This document shows, in pieces, positions 33,956 to 45,869 of a DNA stretch of 64,000 nucleotides. The stretch lies in the NCBI GenBank assembly GCA_037954325.1, contig JBBMNZ010000035.1, forward strand, positions 9,055,001-9,119,000. The letters are read 5' to 3'. This stretch comes from Fistularia commersonii (Eukaryota; Chordata; Actinopteri; Syngnathiformes; Fistulariidae). Every line of letters begins with the position of its first letter. Position 1 is the first letter of the stretch. Under the pieces are notes generated by a model. That model did no database searches, was not told the DNA's origin, and was given only the letters and a program-made list of their open reading frames with translations. Made by a program: the position numbers and the translations under genes.

Positions 33956-34879
33956 CCCGTTTAGTGATCCTGATTTGATACATTCAATCTGTTGTTTCCA
34001 CAGTGCTGGGAAACACTTGAGATCAGATTGTTCTATTGTTGTTCGAGGAGTGCAAACATTTGTAGTAGGAGTCTCTAATGTTACACCTGGCATGGATCTG
34101 TGACATGAAAAAGTCTACCTAGAGAACCAATATTCATTTTATATCATGTGAAACATCGTTGTGTAACAGGGGGTATATTCAGACCAATAGGAAATCAACT
34201 TTGGGCGCAACTCAGATATTTTAAATGATACCCGGTTTTGTGTACTCTCCGTGTGGCTTACAAAAGCAACTGGCCCCGAATATAGGGTGCATAATGTCGC
34301 CTGGAACTGATATAGCTCTGTTGATATTACATCCTCACCCAATTTATGCACTGATGAGCCATATTTCTCAAAAAAAAAGGTCAATATTTTAATCTTGTGC
34401 AATTGAGTGTTGCAAATCTCCTATTTTTGTTCTGAATGCATGAGGGAGGGTAAAATGATGATATTGCCATGGCACAAATTGCTGTTTTTAATACTATAGA
34501 GGTGAGGGAGCTATTTTTATGATTCTGCCGATTAACCAAAATGCAGCAAAATAATGTAGTTTTGTTTGCCATGATAGATATCAACTTTTTTGTCCTCTGC
34601 ATTGATTCTTTACCCTTTCACCTGTTTTGTGCCTTTAAAAAACAACCCAAAAAAAAAAAACAGTTTACAATGTTTGTCTTCAAGATATTTCTCAAAAATC
34701 AGCCTCCCAAAAGAGACATGAGACAAATAACATTAGAGTTTTATCATATTTCAAGGAATCACTACATTTTATTGCATCAGAATGTACAGATAGTCTCTCA
34801 TGAACTGCACTCAGGTGCCTGAGATACTTCTTGTTCATAGTCAATTTGTCAGAAGACGCAAAATAATATTCGGCACTCT

Positions 34880-34945
34880 TTGTTGTCTGTGTGGAGTTTG
34901 CATGTTCTGCTTGTGTCGGAGTCAGTTCTCTGTTTTCCTCCTTCA
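34880..34945 (+). repeat. SINE fragment
   Basis: TCTGTGTGGAGTTTGCATGT TCTGC, continuing to CTCTGTTTTCCTCC, matches the mid-body of the ATGG-tailed SINE. Both ends are missing. Confidence 0.65.
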
Positions 34946-37410
34946 CTTTAAAAAGATGAGAAAATATTGCCTAGAATGACAGTGATGATGTTTTTATGTG
35001 TTTATACTTGACCCTGAGATTAAATGCAACACTGACACATTTTATGTCATGCATAGAATTGCTTATCCATGTCATATATAGAATTGCCTGTGGATGCGAG
35101 TCAAAGTTAATTTCTTATTTTATTATTATTATAAAATATTACTGTGGCTCATATGTTTTTCACGAGCTGACACCTACTTCTCCATTGACTCTAAAGGGGT
35201 CAATGTGTGTTTTCTTAAGGACACCAAGACCAGACATGGTGGGCTAAAATCTACGCTTCTTAAAGTTATCCAAATTAAGACTTAGATAAATATGTAAATT
35301 AATACATTCATTGTGACAGTCGTGGGCGGACCGCACAACTGCAAAAACAGAAGCTTCGAGTAGATGTTGGAGGTGGACGTTGAGAAGCTGGTATGGTGGT
35401 TATGTAACACCTATTGATTCGATCTTTGATAGCTTTGTTGGTACTCAATAACAATTCATTGCTACAATTCTTTATTAAGTGGTATTTTCATGTGGGTCTG
35501 TTTCCATACTAAGTAACTGTAATGAAAGTTTCCAGGACGTTGAGGAAATAGCACATATTTCTTCATTATTGCATATTGTAGGATTGGTCTAAGTCTGTAG
35601 CCTGATGTTGAATCACGAGATCTCATTTTTTGTGACAAATATGAAAATGTTTTGGGTTTATTCACTGTGAGTGCTAGACTTCTTCGATGTCCTTCAAATT
35701 TGTACAATTGCTTGAATTCCGAGTCGGATGAGCATTAGGCAGCAAATTTTCAGCTTGAATGGCATAACCTGTTTGTCATTGAGCCATCTCTCATTACAAA
35801 TCAAAGAGCAGGAAGTTTTGTTCACTGCAACAGCCCTACCGTCTTCTCTTTAGAATGAGGTCCATTTGTAATGACATGTCTGACCTGCCGCCATGAATAC
35901 CATTGACAGGACACATTTCACAAGCGCAGCTCAGCCACAAAAAAAGCAAATGATGTCATACCAGGTAGGGGAAAAAAACGGGTAACAATGTGAGATATAG
36001 ATCTCTTCACATGTCTCCATCACCCATTGTGTGGGTGTTTTTTCTCTGCAGCATGACCTCCGGAATCCAACCAGTCTGCTTTTGCAAAGGTTTTGCAGAG
36101 CAACTTTATCCGGTCTGTGTGTCAATCGACAATATCTCTCCACTTGTGCACCGTGAAATAGATGGGCTACTCAACAAGTGGGGAGCCGAGGTGAAGCTCT
36201 AACCATCTTCCCTCCCTTATTAAACTTAAAGAGAATCCTCTTTGAAGCTTTTGTCAGCATGGGTGGGCACTTTGGCATTGGGTCATCCAATTGCAGCACC
36301 CTGAGGGAATGGAGGATTCCTTTACCTTCTGCCTCATGGACGTTTCAGTGTCTAGTATTTTTATTTATTTATTTTTTTGTCATTGAGACGAAACAGGCGA
36401 AAATAAAAAAAAAAAAAAAAAGGTCATTTGTTTTCAGGTAAAAATTTAAATGTCCTCATATGTTTCCTTATCTGGCTGAGAATTTTCAAATAGCAGTGGA
36501 TGGAGCTGATGCCATATGCCTTTTTTTTTTTCTTTTTTTTTCTGTTATGATGTCCACGTCATATTCATATTCCCGTCAAATCTGTCTTTGCAAGCTCAGC
36601 CATACACAAGAAGTCCCCATTATAACAGAAAAGATACATGATTCAAACACACAGTGCAAGTTTTGGCACTTGTGTCTTACCACATTAACAGCCTTTGCAG
36701 CAGCACTTGAAGGGGAGAAGCCATCAAAGGATGCATTACGCAAGAAATGGCAACCGGGTCCCCTGTGGAATATTGTACCAGACACCAATAGGAGAAACTC
36801 CACCCCCGATGGTACTCTGAACCTGTGCGTGGGGGGAGCAGATGAGGGACATGCTCATGGTGGATGAAGATTTTCAGATTGGGTCCTGGCAGAGATTGAG
36901 CTGGAGGCTACAAGATCAAGTTGTCAGCATGTGAGTGAGCCATCCGCCCAATCAGAGTTTTACCTGCCCGACTGCAATCTGAGAGAGAGAGCAGGCTGAC
37001 CTCCTGTGTGATAGATTCACATAACCTGTATCAGAATTACAGTTCAAAGCTCATAACTTGTTTAGGCATTTAATAGAAACAAGCAACGTGGTGATTCAGA
37101 ATTAAAAAAAAAACAAAGCAAAAAATGAACTCTGCAGTGACTGAGTTACTGGAATGGAGGAATCACAACTCACCGTTACATATTTCATTCATCCGAATCA
37201 TTAACTCATGATTCATGCGTCAATTATCTCTGAGGATCCTTTCTGAGCACAGCACCTGGCACACAGCTCACACACGGCTCCGAGGTGTATTGTCACTGGA
37301 ATCTGAGTTCCCCCTGGGAGATCATCAGGGCCACATCCCGTCGTGGAATATTCCATTCTGTTCTGTATGGAGGAATGAGGGTTGAAGACATACAAAAAAA
37401 AAAAAAAAAA
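34946..37410. other. Repeat-poor block, candidate regulatory or exonic sequence
   Basis: From about 35700 to 37060 the DNA is mostly of normal complexity, unlike its surroundings. CATTTGTAATGACATGTCTG, CTTTGAAGCTTTTGTCAGCA and GGCATTGGGTCATCCAATTG look like slowly evolving non-coding DNA. A 139-nt splice-bounded frame (36052-36190) and a 135-codon frame (36460-36867) lie here. Neither encodes a protein I recognise, and the latter crosses a poly-T run. Confidence 0.35.
36052..36190 (+). other. Candidate 139-nt exon (unrecognised)
   Basis: The acceptor GTGTTTTTTCTCTGCAG (AG at 36050-36051) is strong. The donor GCCGAG/GTGAAG (GT at 36191) is reasonable. One frame is open throughout from ATG at 36053 (M-T-S-G-I-Q-P-V-C-F-C-K-G-F-A-E-Q-L-Y...) for 46 codons, ending exactly at the donor. 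A TAA follows three codons into the presumed intron. I recognise no domain. Confidence 0.2.
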
Positions 37411-37589
37411 ATACATTTATTGTACTCTTTTGTCACTCATTTCAGCAAGTGAAACACATTCATCACATACCTTCATTACACATAGAGTGAAATATTTTGT
37501 GCACTAATTTATTGAAATTTGAATATTGTGAAAAAGTCCAATATTGGAAAGTCATGGTGTCACATCTAAACAGATCATTAACTCAGAAC

Positions 37590-37591
<2 letters not shown>

Positions 37592-37620
<29 letters not shown>

Positions 37621-37645
37621 CTTCTTCTTCTTCTTCTTCTTCTTT
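37592..37645. repeat. TTC trinucleotide microsatellite (LINE tail)
   Basis: About seventeen TTC units at the 3' terminus of the nested LINE fragment. All-pyrimidine on this strand, so it is a mirror repeat of the GAA/TTC type. Confidence 0.95.
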
Positions 37646-37767
37646 CAGCTTTTCCCTTCAGGGGTCGCCACAGCAAATCAATTTTCTCCATCTAACCCTA
37701 TTCTCTGTATCCTCCTCTCTCACACCAACTACCTTCATATCCTCTCTCACTACGTCCATAAATCTTC
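37592..37767 (-). mobile_element. RTE-like LINE 3' fragment inserted in Tc1
   Basis: This 176-base insert is flanked by TTAACTCAGAACAC (37578-37591) and TTAACTCAAAACAC (37768-37781), a 14-base target duplication with one mismatch. Its sequence (CAGGGGTCGCCACAGCAAAT, CTATTCTCTGTATCCTCCTC) matches the 3' end of the LINE at 27258-28150. The (TTC)n run at its left is the (GAA)n tail of the - strand copy. It is a classic 5'-truncated target-primed insertion. Confidence 0.85.
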
Positions 37768-37829
37768 TTAACTCAAAACACCTGCAGAGGTTTAATTATC
37801 CGTTAAATGGTCTCTCTGGGTCAGCCGGC

Positions 37830-38098
37830 TACATGATCATGAAGCGGTCTGACTTGACAGATATCCAGAAGACATTCATTGGCGCCCTCCACTACTGGAT
37901 CCGAGAATATTCATAGAAAGTTGAGGGGAAGTTTGGTAGGAGAAGGTGCAACAGCAGCCTTGAGAGGATTGTCTCTTTGGGGGAGTTTCAGAAATAGTGT
38001 ACGGAGGCTGGAGTCGCACAGACTAATCCTATACTGTTGCAATCCTCATGTCAAGCACTCCTGAAACAGAGACAATGTCAGAATTGTCTTACCTGTGG
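37830..38098 (+). pseudogene. Tc1-type transposase remnant
   Basis: CTGACTTGACAGATATCCAG AAGACATTCATTGGCGCCCTCCAC is the start of a Tc1-like transposase DNA-binding region (S-D-L-T-D-I-Q-K-T-F-I). Further pieces are CAGCCTTGAGAGGATTGTCT and TGTCAAGCACTCCTGAAACA GAGACAATGTCAGAA. Large parts, including the whole catalytic DDE domain, are absent, and the frame breaks at a TAG at 37914-37916. It belongs to a different Tc1 lineage from the copy at 19755. Confidence 0.75.
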
Positions 38099-38238
38099 AG
38101 AAAAAAAACATTTATGTTTCAAATATTCTTTTTTTATTGCTCTTGTTCTAATTTTATGTGACCCTGGATATGGTTTTCATTATTTATAAGCCATAATTAT
38201 CAAAATGAAAACATTTCAAGAAATAAAGGCTTGAAATA

Positions 38239-38566
38239 CACAAATGAATAAAGGGAACACAAAAATAACACATCCTAGACCTGAATGAATGAAATATTCT
38301 TATTTGATACTTTGTTCTTTACATAGTTGAATGGGCTGACAACAAAATCACAGAAAAAATATCAATGGAAATCAAATGTATGAACCCATGGAGGTCGTGA
38401 TTTGGAGTCACACTCAAAATTCAAGTGGAAATACACAATACAAGCTGATCCGACTTTGATGCAATGTCCTTAAAACAAGTCCAAAAGACTCAGTCTTGCT
38501 TCCTGAGTATATCACAGAAGTGTGATTGACTTGGAGTTACATTGCATTTACATTTTTTCAAAGCAG
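38239..38566. mobile_element. Tc1-like MITE nested in Tc1
   Basis: A 328-base insert bounded by TA on each side (38237-38238 and 38567-38568). Its left end CACAAATGAATAAAGGGAAC AC is a degraded counterpart of the right end, which reads CATTTTTTCAAAGCAG. The subterminal blocks ACATCCTAGACCTGAATGAA, AGTTGAATGGGCTGACAACA, ATGCAATGTCCTTAAAACAA and AAGTGTGATTGACTTGGAGT are those of a common teleost Tc1-lineage element whose transposase region is entirely deleted here. Removing it rejoins the host Tc1 repeat cleanly. Confidence 0.8.
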
Positions 38567-38635
38567 TATATTTCACTCTATGTGTAATGAATCTATATTA
38601 AATATGGGGTTTACTTTCTGAAATGAATGACGGAA

Positions 38636-38637
38636 AA

Positions 38638-38684
<47 letters not shown>
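38636..38684. repeat. AAAT tetramer array
   Basis: Twelve perfect ATAA units within the right terminal repeat of the Tc1-like element, followed by three AATGAAAT units. Confidence 0.95.
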
Positions 38685-38685
<1 letters not shown>

Positions 38686-38762
38686 GAAATAATGAAATAA
38701 TGAAATAAAATATAATGAAAAATATTTTCATGATACTCCAAATGTGTTGAAATGTACCTGTA

Positions 38763-41700
38763 GGCTTTATTAAACATCCTTTAACTTTAAACATCCTTTA
38801 ACAACTTTATTAGACATCCACATACCCCCATTGTCCTCAAAGAATGATAAAAGTTCTAGTTTGCTCACAGCCAATGATAGATTAAAATTATTAGATGAGC
38901 TGTCGTATGAAACATTAGCAGTGATTAAATAAGGCCACTGAAGGCCAGTCCAAGAGGTTCCAACTATCAGGAAAAAAATAAGCCAGATGTAAATATTGTT
39001 TTGGGCAAAGATTGTTCTTGGGAGAAGGGGGAAAATATGGGGGACCATATATTTGTTGGTTTAGTTTAATTAAAGTACTGATGTAGTACTTTTCCAGTGT
39101 TTTGGGGTGAACACACAAATCATATGGTATTTGGGGCCATTTTTACTAATTCTAAGGCATCAATCTTTCTAGACCCTGAATTTCAAGTCAGCAATATTTG
39201 ATTAATAGGGTTGGTATTGGAAGCCACATAAAGGAACCTTTTTAATGATCACAGACCATTTTGTATTATATGATGTCTGTAACACATGATGAAAACACCA
39301 CCATCAACAACAACAATTGAAAAATACTGCGACTACAACTACTACTACTACTACTACTAATAATAATAATGATGCATATATATATATATATATCTTCTTC
39401 TTCATCTTATATATATATATATACACACATAAATATAAAAACACATTCATCAAACTGGACCTTTGCGTATAAGTTCACAAAAAATGCACCAATTGACATA
39501 TCCTATGATTTAACTATGATTTAAAAGTAATGGGTAATCATAATTTTATAAGTTTGAAAGGGAGTTGGGGATTGTTAAGTCAATATACGGACTAAGAATG
39601 TTAAGTGAACTCTTTAACCGCTGTACATTCTGGAGGAATATAAAAGTAATGTCTTGTTTAATTACGCTGGCATTCAGTTTTGTTATTTCAGATGATTTGA
39701 CTATTTTCCTGTTGTTTTACATGAGTAACCTTAGATGCTTGAGGTGTGAACTTTGCATTTGGGGAATTTTCTGTGGGTGATAATGATCCTTTATTTTCTG
39801 TTTGACGAAATTCAAAAAAAAAAGAAAAAGAGGCCAGTTGTTGTTATTTAGCTCTAGCGGTCCAGCTGTATGTAGTGACAGGTAATTACACGTTTGCATT
39901 GTTGCACTTTTGTTCTATGTAATGAGATAAAAGTAGTAGGGGTAGTGTGAAACATACACTCGGTTGAAAAAAAAAAAATCTTAATTTTAGGAGATGAGAC
40001 AAAGTGAAGAAATGGAGGGCGAGCAGAAAGCTCAGCGGGTGGAGAGCGTTGATCACACAGCTGTGCTGGGATGCTTTTCCAGGCAGGGTTGCACATCAAC
40101 CCCCGTCGAGCTCCACCAATTTATAGTCTCTCACTGACGCTCTCAATTTTATGTCTGAGGGGCTTTAACTGTGCAGGTATATGTGTGTGTGAGTGTGTGT
40201 GAGTATGTGTGCTTGTGTCTGTGATTTCTTGTCAAACCAAGAATTAAATTGATTTAGCTCACTTGGACATGCATCATGGCAGTATTCAACACAATTTATG
40301 TGATTTTTTTTTTCTTTTTCTTTTTCTCTCAAGAGAATAAGCCTTGACATTTTGCTGTTCAAATATAACACCACAATAGGTTCTTTCCCCATCATTAGAG
40401 CTGGTAAGGACAGGTCTTGCCTGGAGAATGTCGTCCAATTACTTGTAAAAGTTCTTTGAAAGGCTTTTGCTATTAAAAATGACGCTTACTGGAGGACATT
40501 TATCTACATGTTAATTTTCTCGACCCCCAATTTGATTCTCCATAAATCATGGACTTCAAATTGAAGTTGTTTTGCTCTTTATCAGCAGTCACGAAACACT
40601 GTGCAGTCTAATACGTTTATTTCATTCATTAAACATCTTTCTGAAAGCAAGACATGACCAGAAATATCTAAAGAAATTAACAAAAAAATATCTCGATAAA
40701 AACAGAAGGAAAAAGAAACTGAAAATATAAATCAGGTAAAATTTACATATCTATCGATCGATCTATTAGAAATATATACTGTAGAACTCGGAATTCATGT
40801 GATAGATATTTCATTCAAAGTAAGTATTCCATTCAAAGCAAAAAATGAGTGAAAACAGAAACAAAATATATCCCCTCATAGAATTTGTGGGTAATATAAC
40901 CATATTGGAAATAGTCTTGGATACACGTGATTTAAAGATATTGTATCTCATAAAATGTGTATAAAATTATTCTTAAGCTCGCAATTCTTAGTAAACACAA
41001 CTCCAATGATGCATGCAGTTTGTTTAGTCGAATACAGCAATGTATTATCTGATTTCCCCCAGGAAATGTCATTTAGTTAGAAAATAGTTAAGGAAAGCAT
41101 TTCCAAAACTATTGCTCTCAGATCAGTAGCGTTCCAATACTCTCCTCGGTCCGTTTGAGTTGCAGCCCTTCCGTCATGGAGTTCATGGTCAACAGCAAAT
41201 CATTATTAATGATCGGTCATTTGGCTGGTCTTGGCGCAGCTGCCACCTGAGGCAACATTTCAACGAGTGCCAACGCAACTGATCGCTCCATTGGCCATCG
41301 GTGGCACACCGCATCAATCTAATTGTCTAAAATTGCACAGTCTTAATTTTGTTTCAGATTTTTTGGGAGGGTGCTATTTTCTCTTTTATTTTTCATTTTA
41401 AGGGAAAAAGGAACTAATAGCAAATGATCACTTGTAAATTGTTTCCTATCTGGTGTCTTTAGGTGGCCGTGAATTGCTCAGCTCAAAATTTTAGTCTGAT
41501 GGTCCCGGTGTTAGATTGAGTGTCTGCTTGCATTCATATGTTCTTCTCGTTGCAAGCCACGAACATTCAGGGAAACTTCTCACAGTTAAACTGCAGCATC
41601 TCAGTTTCTTGTCAAATTTATCTGCTTTCTGCAGAATAATGTTTAACCAAGGCTCATCAAATAAAGAATTATAACCAGTAGAAACCTATTGACAATTTGT

Positions 41701-44700
41701 CTCAGAACCCAGACTTCAGTATTACACAAATTATATTAGTAAAAATACCTGATCACACAGAATCATGTGGAGCCAAACTCCATAAGATAATGCCATTATA
41801 CTATATTGTGCATATTTTTGTCTTTTAACTTTAGCGTGTGTTTTGGGTTTATAGATGTAAAAGGACCACAGGAAAGGTGGGGAACAAATTAATTCAAAAA
41901 ATACAAAATTTCAGAATAGGTCTGAAGGGTAATTGTCTGAAGGGTATGTTACTCATTATTCCATTTTATTTATTTATTTGTTTATTTTATTTTATTTTTT
42001 CCAAGATAGATTAAGTTTTATCTTGAGCTTCATCTCAGCAAGAGAAAGATGTGCAACAGGGCAGAGTTTAGGTGCCATGTCCATTTTCAATTCTAGCTGA
42101 AGAACAAAAGGTTCCACCATAACATAATATCTTGGACTGCAATTTGGATTTTATTTCTTAGCAATTCATAAAAGGAATACCATTAATGAAGGACTATAAA
42201 AAAATCCATGAGTAAATAAATCCATTAACTAGTGGATATTCCACATTCAAATCTTTTGATTTTACCTGTGAAATGTAAAAGGTTCACGCTGGCTTGTATT
42301 ATGCCTTCAAAGTCATTCATCAGGCCAAAAGTAATGACCGTCACTTCAATTAACATGGCTTAAGAAAACATCTCAGCAACCGCCGATCCTGTTGTGGCTT
42401 AATGGTGATGAGGCAGTGATACCAGTAAGCCTTGTAATCAGTCTTTTTTTCAAGGCTTTTAATTTGTAACATCTTCATTTTTCGAGCCAACTTTCCTTCC
42501 TGGCTGTCTGGAGCATCTGTTCTCTTTCAAACTGTATTATGGATTTATGTTCCTCATGTTTGTTGAGAATGAGTAAGTAGCTCCAGGCTTCTACATGCTT
42601 GTGATTCATTTAGACCGAAACAGATTCGAAAAAGAGAAGACACACAAATACTAATCAGACGACACTGAACAGGTGGCGAGGCGAGAGGAGTTGCGTCGAG
42701 CCAAAATGGTAGAGAGAATAGCGGCAGACAGGGCTGCCAGGGACTCATTGAAATGACACTGATTAATATCATTGTAGTATGGGTGATAAAGAAAAGGGCA
42801 AACAAAGGCACAAAGAAGTGAGTTTTACATATGAGGGGTCCTTGCAAAGTATATGGGACAACACAAAAACGGGGGCATGAATAAAGAACACGCCTTATGG
42901 GTTACTAAATGTTACTTAGTAGTTACTGGTGAATGCAGCATTTTCTGAATTTAAAGTCTTAAAGAACGGGGCTCTAAATGAATAGTCGAACCTGCGCTGG
43001 TTTTTGAAAGTTAATCACTATTATGTCACGGATCACGACAAATGAGGTTATTTTTATTACAGCACTTAGCACAAGCACGCTCATGTGCGCGCACACACGG
43101 GCCTGCCTGCATCGGCATCCCTGTACAATAATACAAGTGTTGGAGATAGCATTTGTCTTAAGTAAGACTTCCAGTGTCAGTTTTTAATTCACATGGTACT
43201 CATGAGAAAAGCCCCGCAGCTTATCATCATCATGTTCGTCTCTAAATAATATTCATAAACTACAGCATGCGCACGTGCCCACACACACATGTGCACGCAC
43301 ATACACACATCCATGAACAGATCATTCATACATGACAGTCACCAACAAATGGCAACAAGTGAATACACAACATTGATTTGTGCTCTCCCGGCCCACACGT
43401 ATAAAGTTTGCTCTTGATGCACCGATATAAAAATGCACAAATTTGCTAAATCACCTGCATACTCACAAACACAAATGTGTATTGGTTCACAAACACACAC
43501 ACACACACCCACACACAACTGTGCAAACTCTCTTTCCCCTTTTGTGTTATTATAGCCGAGCTCTATCTGACTGTGACTAAGTGAAGGGCTGTCTTCATTT
43601 GTTTCAATCTGAACCACTAATGTTCCCAGTGCCTTAAGCTAGCACCATAGGTCACACACATTAGTGTGTCTGAGTGTGTGTGCATGTGCATGTGTGCGTG
43701 CGTGCGCGTATGTGTGTGTGCGTTTAAGTGAAAGAAAGTATGAGGGATATAGAGAGGGAAGTGGAAGTGTTGTTTAAAGATGAGCACAATCTTTGTTGGT
43801 GTATGTATTTTTAGAAAACAAAATATCCTTACATAGTGAGTGATTAATAATTCAAATATATGTAGCTATTCTTTATGAATCAATTTCACATCTAAAGATA
43901 TATCAGCAGTATCCAACCCTACAAGGGCATTTCCAAGGATCAAATATATCAAAAAATATGATTTTGTGTGTGTGTGTGTTTACAGAATATTGAATAAAAC
44001 AATAAAGAGATAAATTCTTAAAGAGAACGGTGAAGGTCAATTTCTCTCACTCTGGAAATTGCAAAACAAATAAACAGAGCTTCAAACCATGAGAAGATCT
44101 CAAATCTCAGTCCAATAAGTAAATCCATAATGTCAGCTTTGGAACAGAGAATGTCTGATTGTTGCTTTGTGTCTGAGCTCATGAAGGGGCTTCATTATTT
44201 TTTGCTTTTAAATAAACAGCTCAAATTGATTTATGTTTTATGAACATTGCTGGGAGTTGGGAGTGGCAGGGCTTAAAATAATTCGAGGGGTCTCAGGGGA
44301 AGACCTCATGCGCAAACATTTCTTGACGGGTGCTCCCCATTTGTTTCATCTTTTCAGTTTCAGTGGCCAGCAGATACTATTTCACCATCTTTTTTTTCTT
44401 TTCTTTTTTTTTTTTTTTTTTTAAATAAATGTTAAATTTCCTTTCACATTTTTGCAAATTTACATGACCACACATAAAATATTGGATTCCAATTTGCGGG
44501 TGAAGTCAGTTGTCAATGGCTCATTACAGTGTTACAGCACAACAAAGCATTCGATTATTTTTGCCCCGACTGTCCCAGAGCACCATCTTCAGTCTTCTTG
44601 GAAACAAATCCCATCTGATGGGGATCACAATCTCACTTTGTGTCTCGCTTTACCGTTTCGGAAAACAGCTCAAGAAAGACACACAAAGGTAAAGAGTAAC

Positions 44701-45869
44701 ACACACGCACACATAGTCACACACTCGATACTGCACTCCTGTGGAATCCTGCTCCAATCTAATTATGGAAGATATGGAGAGCTGCTGGACTTCTCTCCTA
44801 GCGACTGATCTTTTTGCCGTCACCCCCTCGCACTCTCCTCCTGATGCATTTCAAGGGGGTTTGGTCAGCAGGGTGTTATAATCCTTGATTGTAAACCCCC
44901 AAACATTACCACCATGCACATCTCTTTATGAATTTCTAGATGTAGACAACCCAGGTCTGGTCTCATAAAGGGAAAATCTGTTTGAGTCATCTTCCTTGTC
45001 TTTTTATTTTTTTAAATCAAATACATTCGCTCTGCTTTTCTACACGGGAGTCAGATTTTGTTTCATTGAAAGATAGGATTGTGCACATATTGATCATCTG
45101 CAACCACCTGCCTCGCTCTGCCTGATGTTCTGTTTCATAGATGCATTCATGAAAATATTGATAACTGTCTGCTTCTCTGCTTGAACTCACTTACTTAAAT
45201 AGTTGCAGAAAACCACAGACTACCATCTAACGTGCACATAAATAAAGATTTTTGAGACTTTCAATCTCCTATTAGTGTCTGGTTTTGGTAATGAAAATCA
45301 AATGAGAGAAGTTGATGTTAAAAAAATATGTTTCTTCAACATTTCTTAGACCTATTTGAATGAACAAATTGGGGTCGGGGGGGATGTCTGCAAAAATATT
45401 TCTTTCAGACTTTATCTGATGCCTGAAACTCTTTCCTAGTCCCACCAAAGTAAAGTCTTGGTTTATTGAAAAGGCTGTGTTGATGAGGAACATAGCATAC
45501 TGGGAGAGAGCTGCAAAAAAGACAGGAGAAGAACGAGCCACCGCGAGCAGTTACAGACGGCTGCTCTTTGCTCTCTGATTATTCACATTTTGAAATTCTC
45601 CACTAAAACATTGACTTGTGTATCCAGAGTGCACTCACATGTTTGCTTCTTCCCACATACTGTAGATTTTAAAACCAGTTTACCAGGATATTAAGGACAT
45701 GCAGCATTAATGCTAAACACTGTGCTCGCAAGCAACCTTTGACATCTTCACTATCCAAAGAACCAACAGGCCCTGCTTTGCTTGCTCACATGTGCTGTTC
45801 ATTGTGGACTTCAAGCGAAACTGCAATTTGATTTCATGTTGAAATGCACACTTAGCTTAATATCTTATG
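38763..45869. other. Long gene-free stretch, mostly single-copy
   Basis: No gene or clear transposon recognised over about 7 kb. It holds a CTA/TAA/TA compound tract at 39335-39430, short CA tracts (43495-43519 and CA/GT patches at 43080-43320 and 43668-43720) and a poly-T at 44398-44422. Higher-complexity blocks at 41080-41340 (CATTATTAATGATCGGTCAT, GCGCAGCTGCCACCTGAGGC) and 44490-44830 (CCATCTGATGGGGATCACAA) look like candidate conserved non-coding elements. A 49-codon splice-like frame at 39991-40137 (after TTTTAG, ending TGA) has a poor acceptor and no recognisable product. Confidence 0.45.

Larger units (their letters stand above)
37411..38762 (+). mobile_element. Tc1-like transposon carrying two nested insertions
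   Basis: Left part: AAGTGAAACACATTCATCAC, ATTACACATAGAGTGAAATA and AATATTGTGAAAAAGTCCAA (about 37448-37545). Right part: GAAATAAAGGCTTGAAATAC (38218-38238), then TATATTTCACTCTATGTGTAATG (38567 onward) and the terminal GTACCTGTA at 38762. The two sides are inverted counterparts (CATTACACATAGAGTG versus CACTCTATGTGTAATG), as expected for terminal inverted repeats. The outermost left bases are lost near a poly-A at 37389-37411. Two foreign pieces sit inside (37592-37767 and 38239-38566). A further AAAT tract (38636-38684) has expanded within the right repeat. Confidence 0.8.

Noticed and set aside
36460..36867. 135-codon frame on the + strand
   Set aside because: It crosses a poly-T tract (Phe run) and resembles no protein I know. 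The final 60 codons look protein-like but lack a convincing splice context.
39991..40137. 49-codon splice-like frame after TTTTAG
   Set aside because: The acceptor has a poly-A rather than a polypyrimidine tract and no product is recognised.
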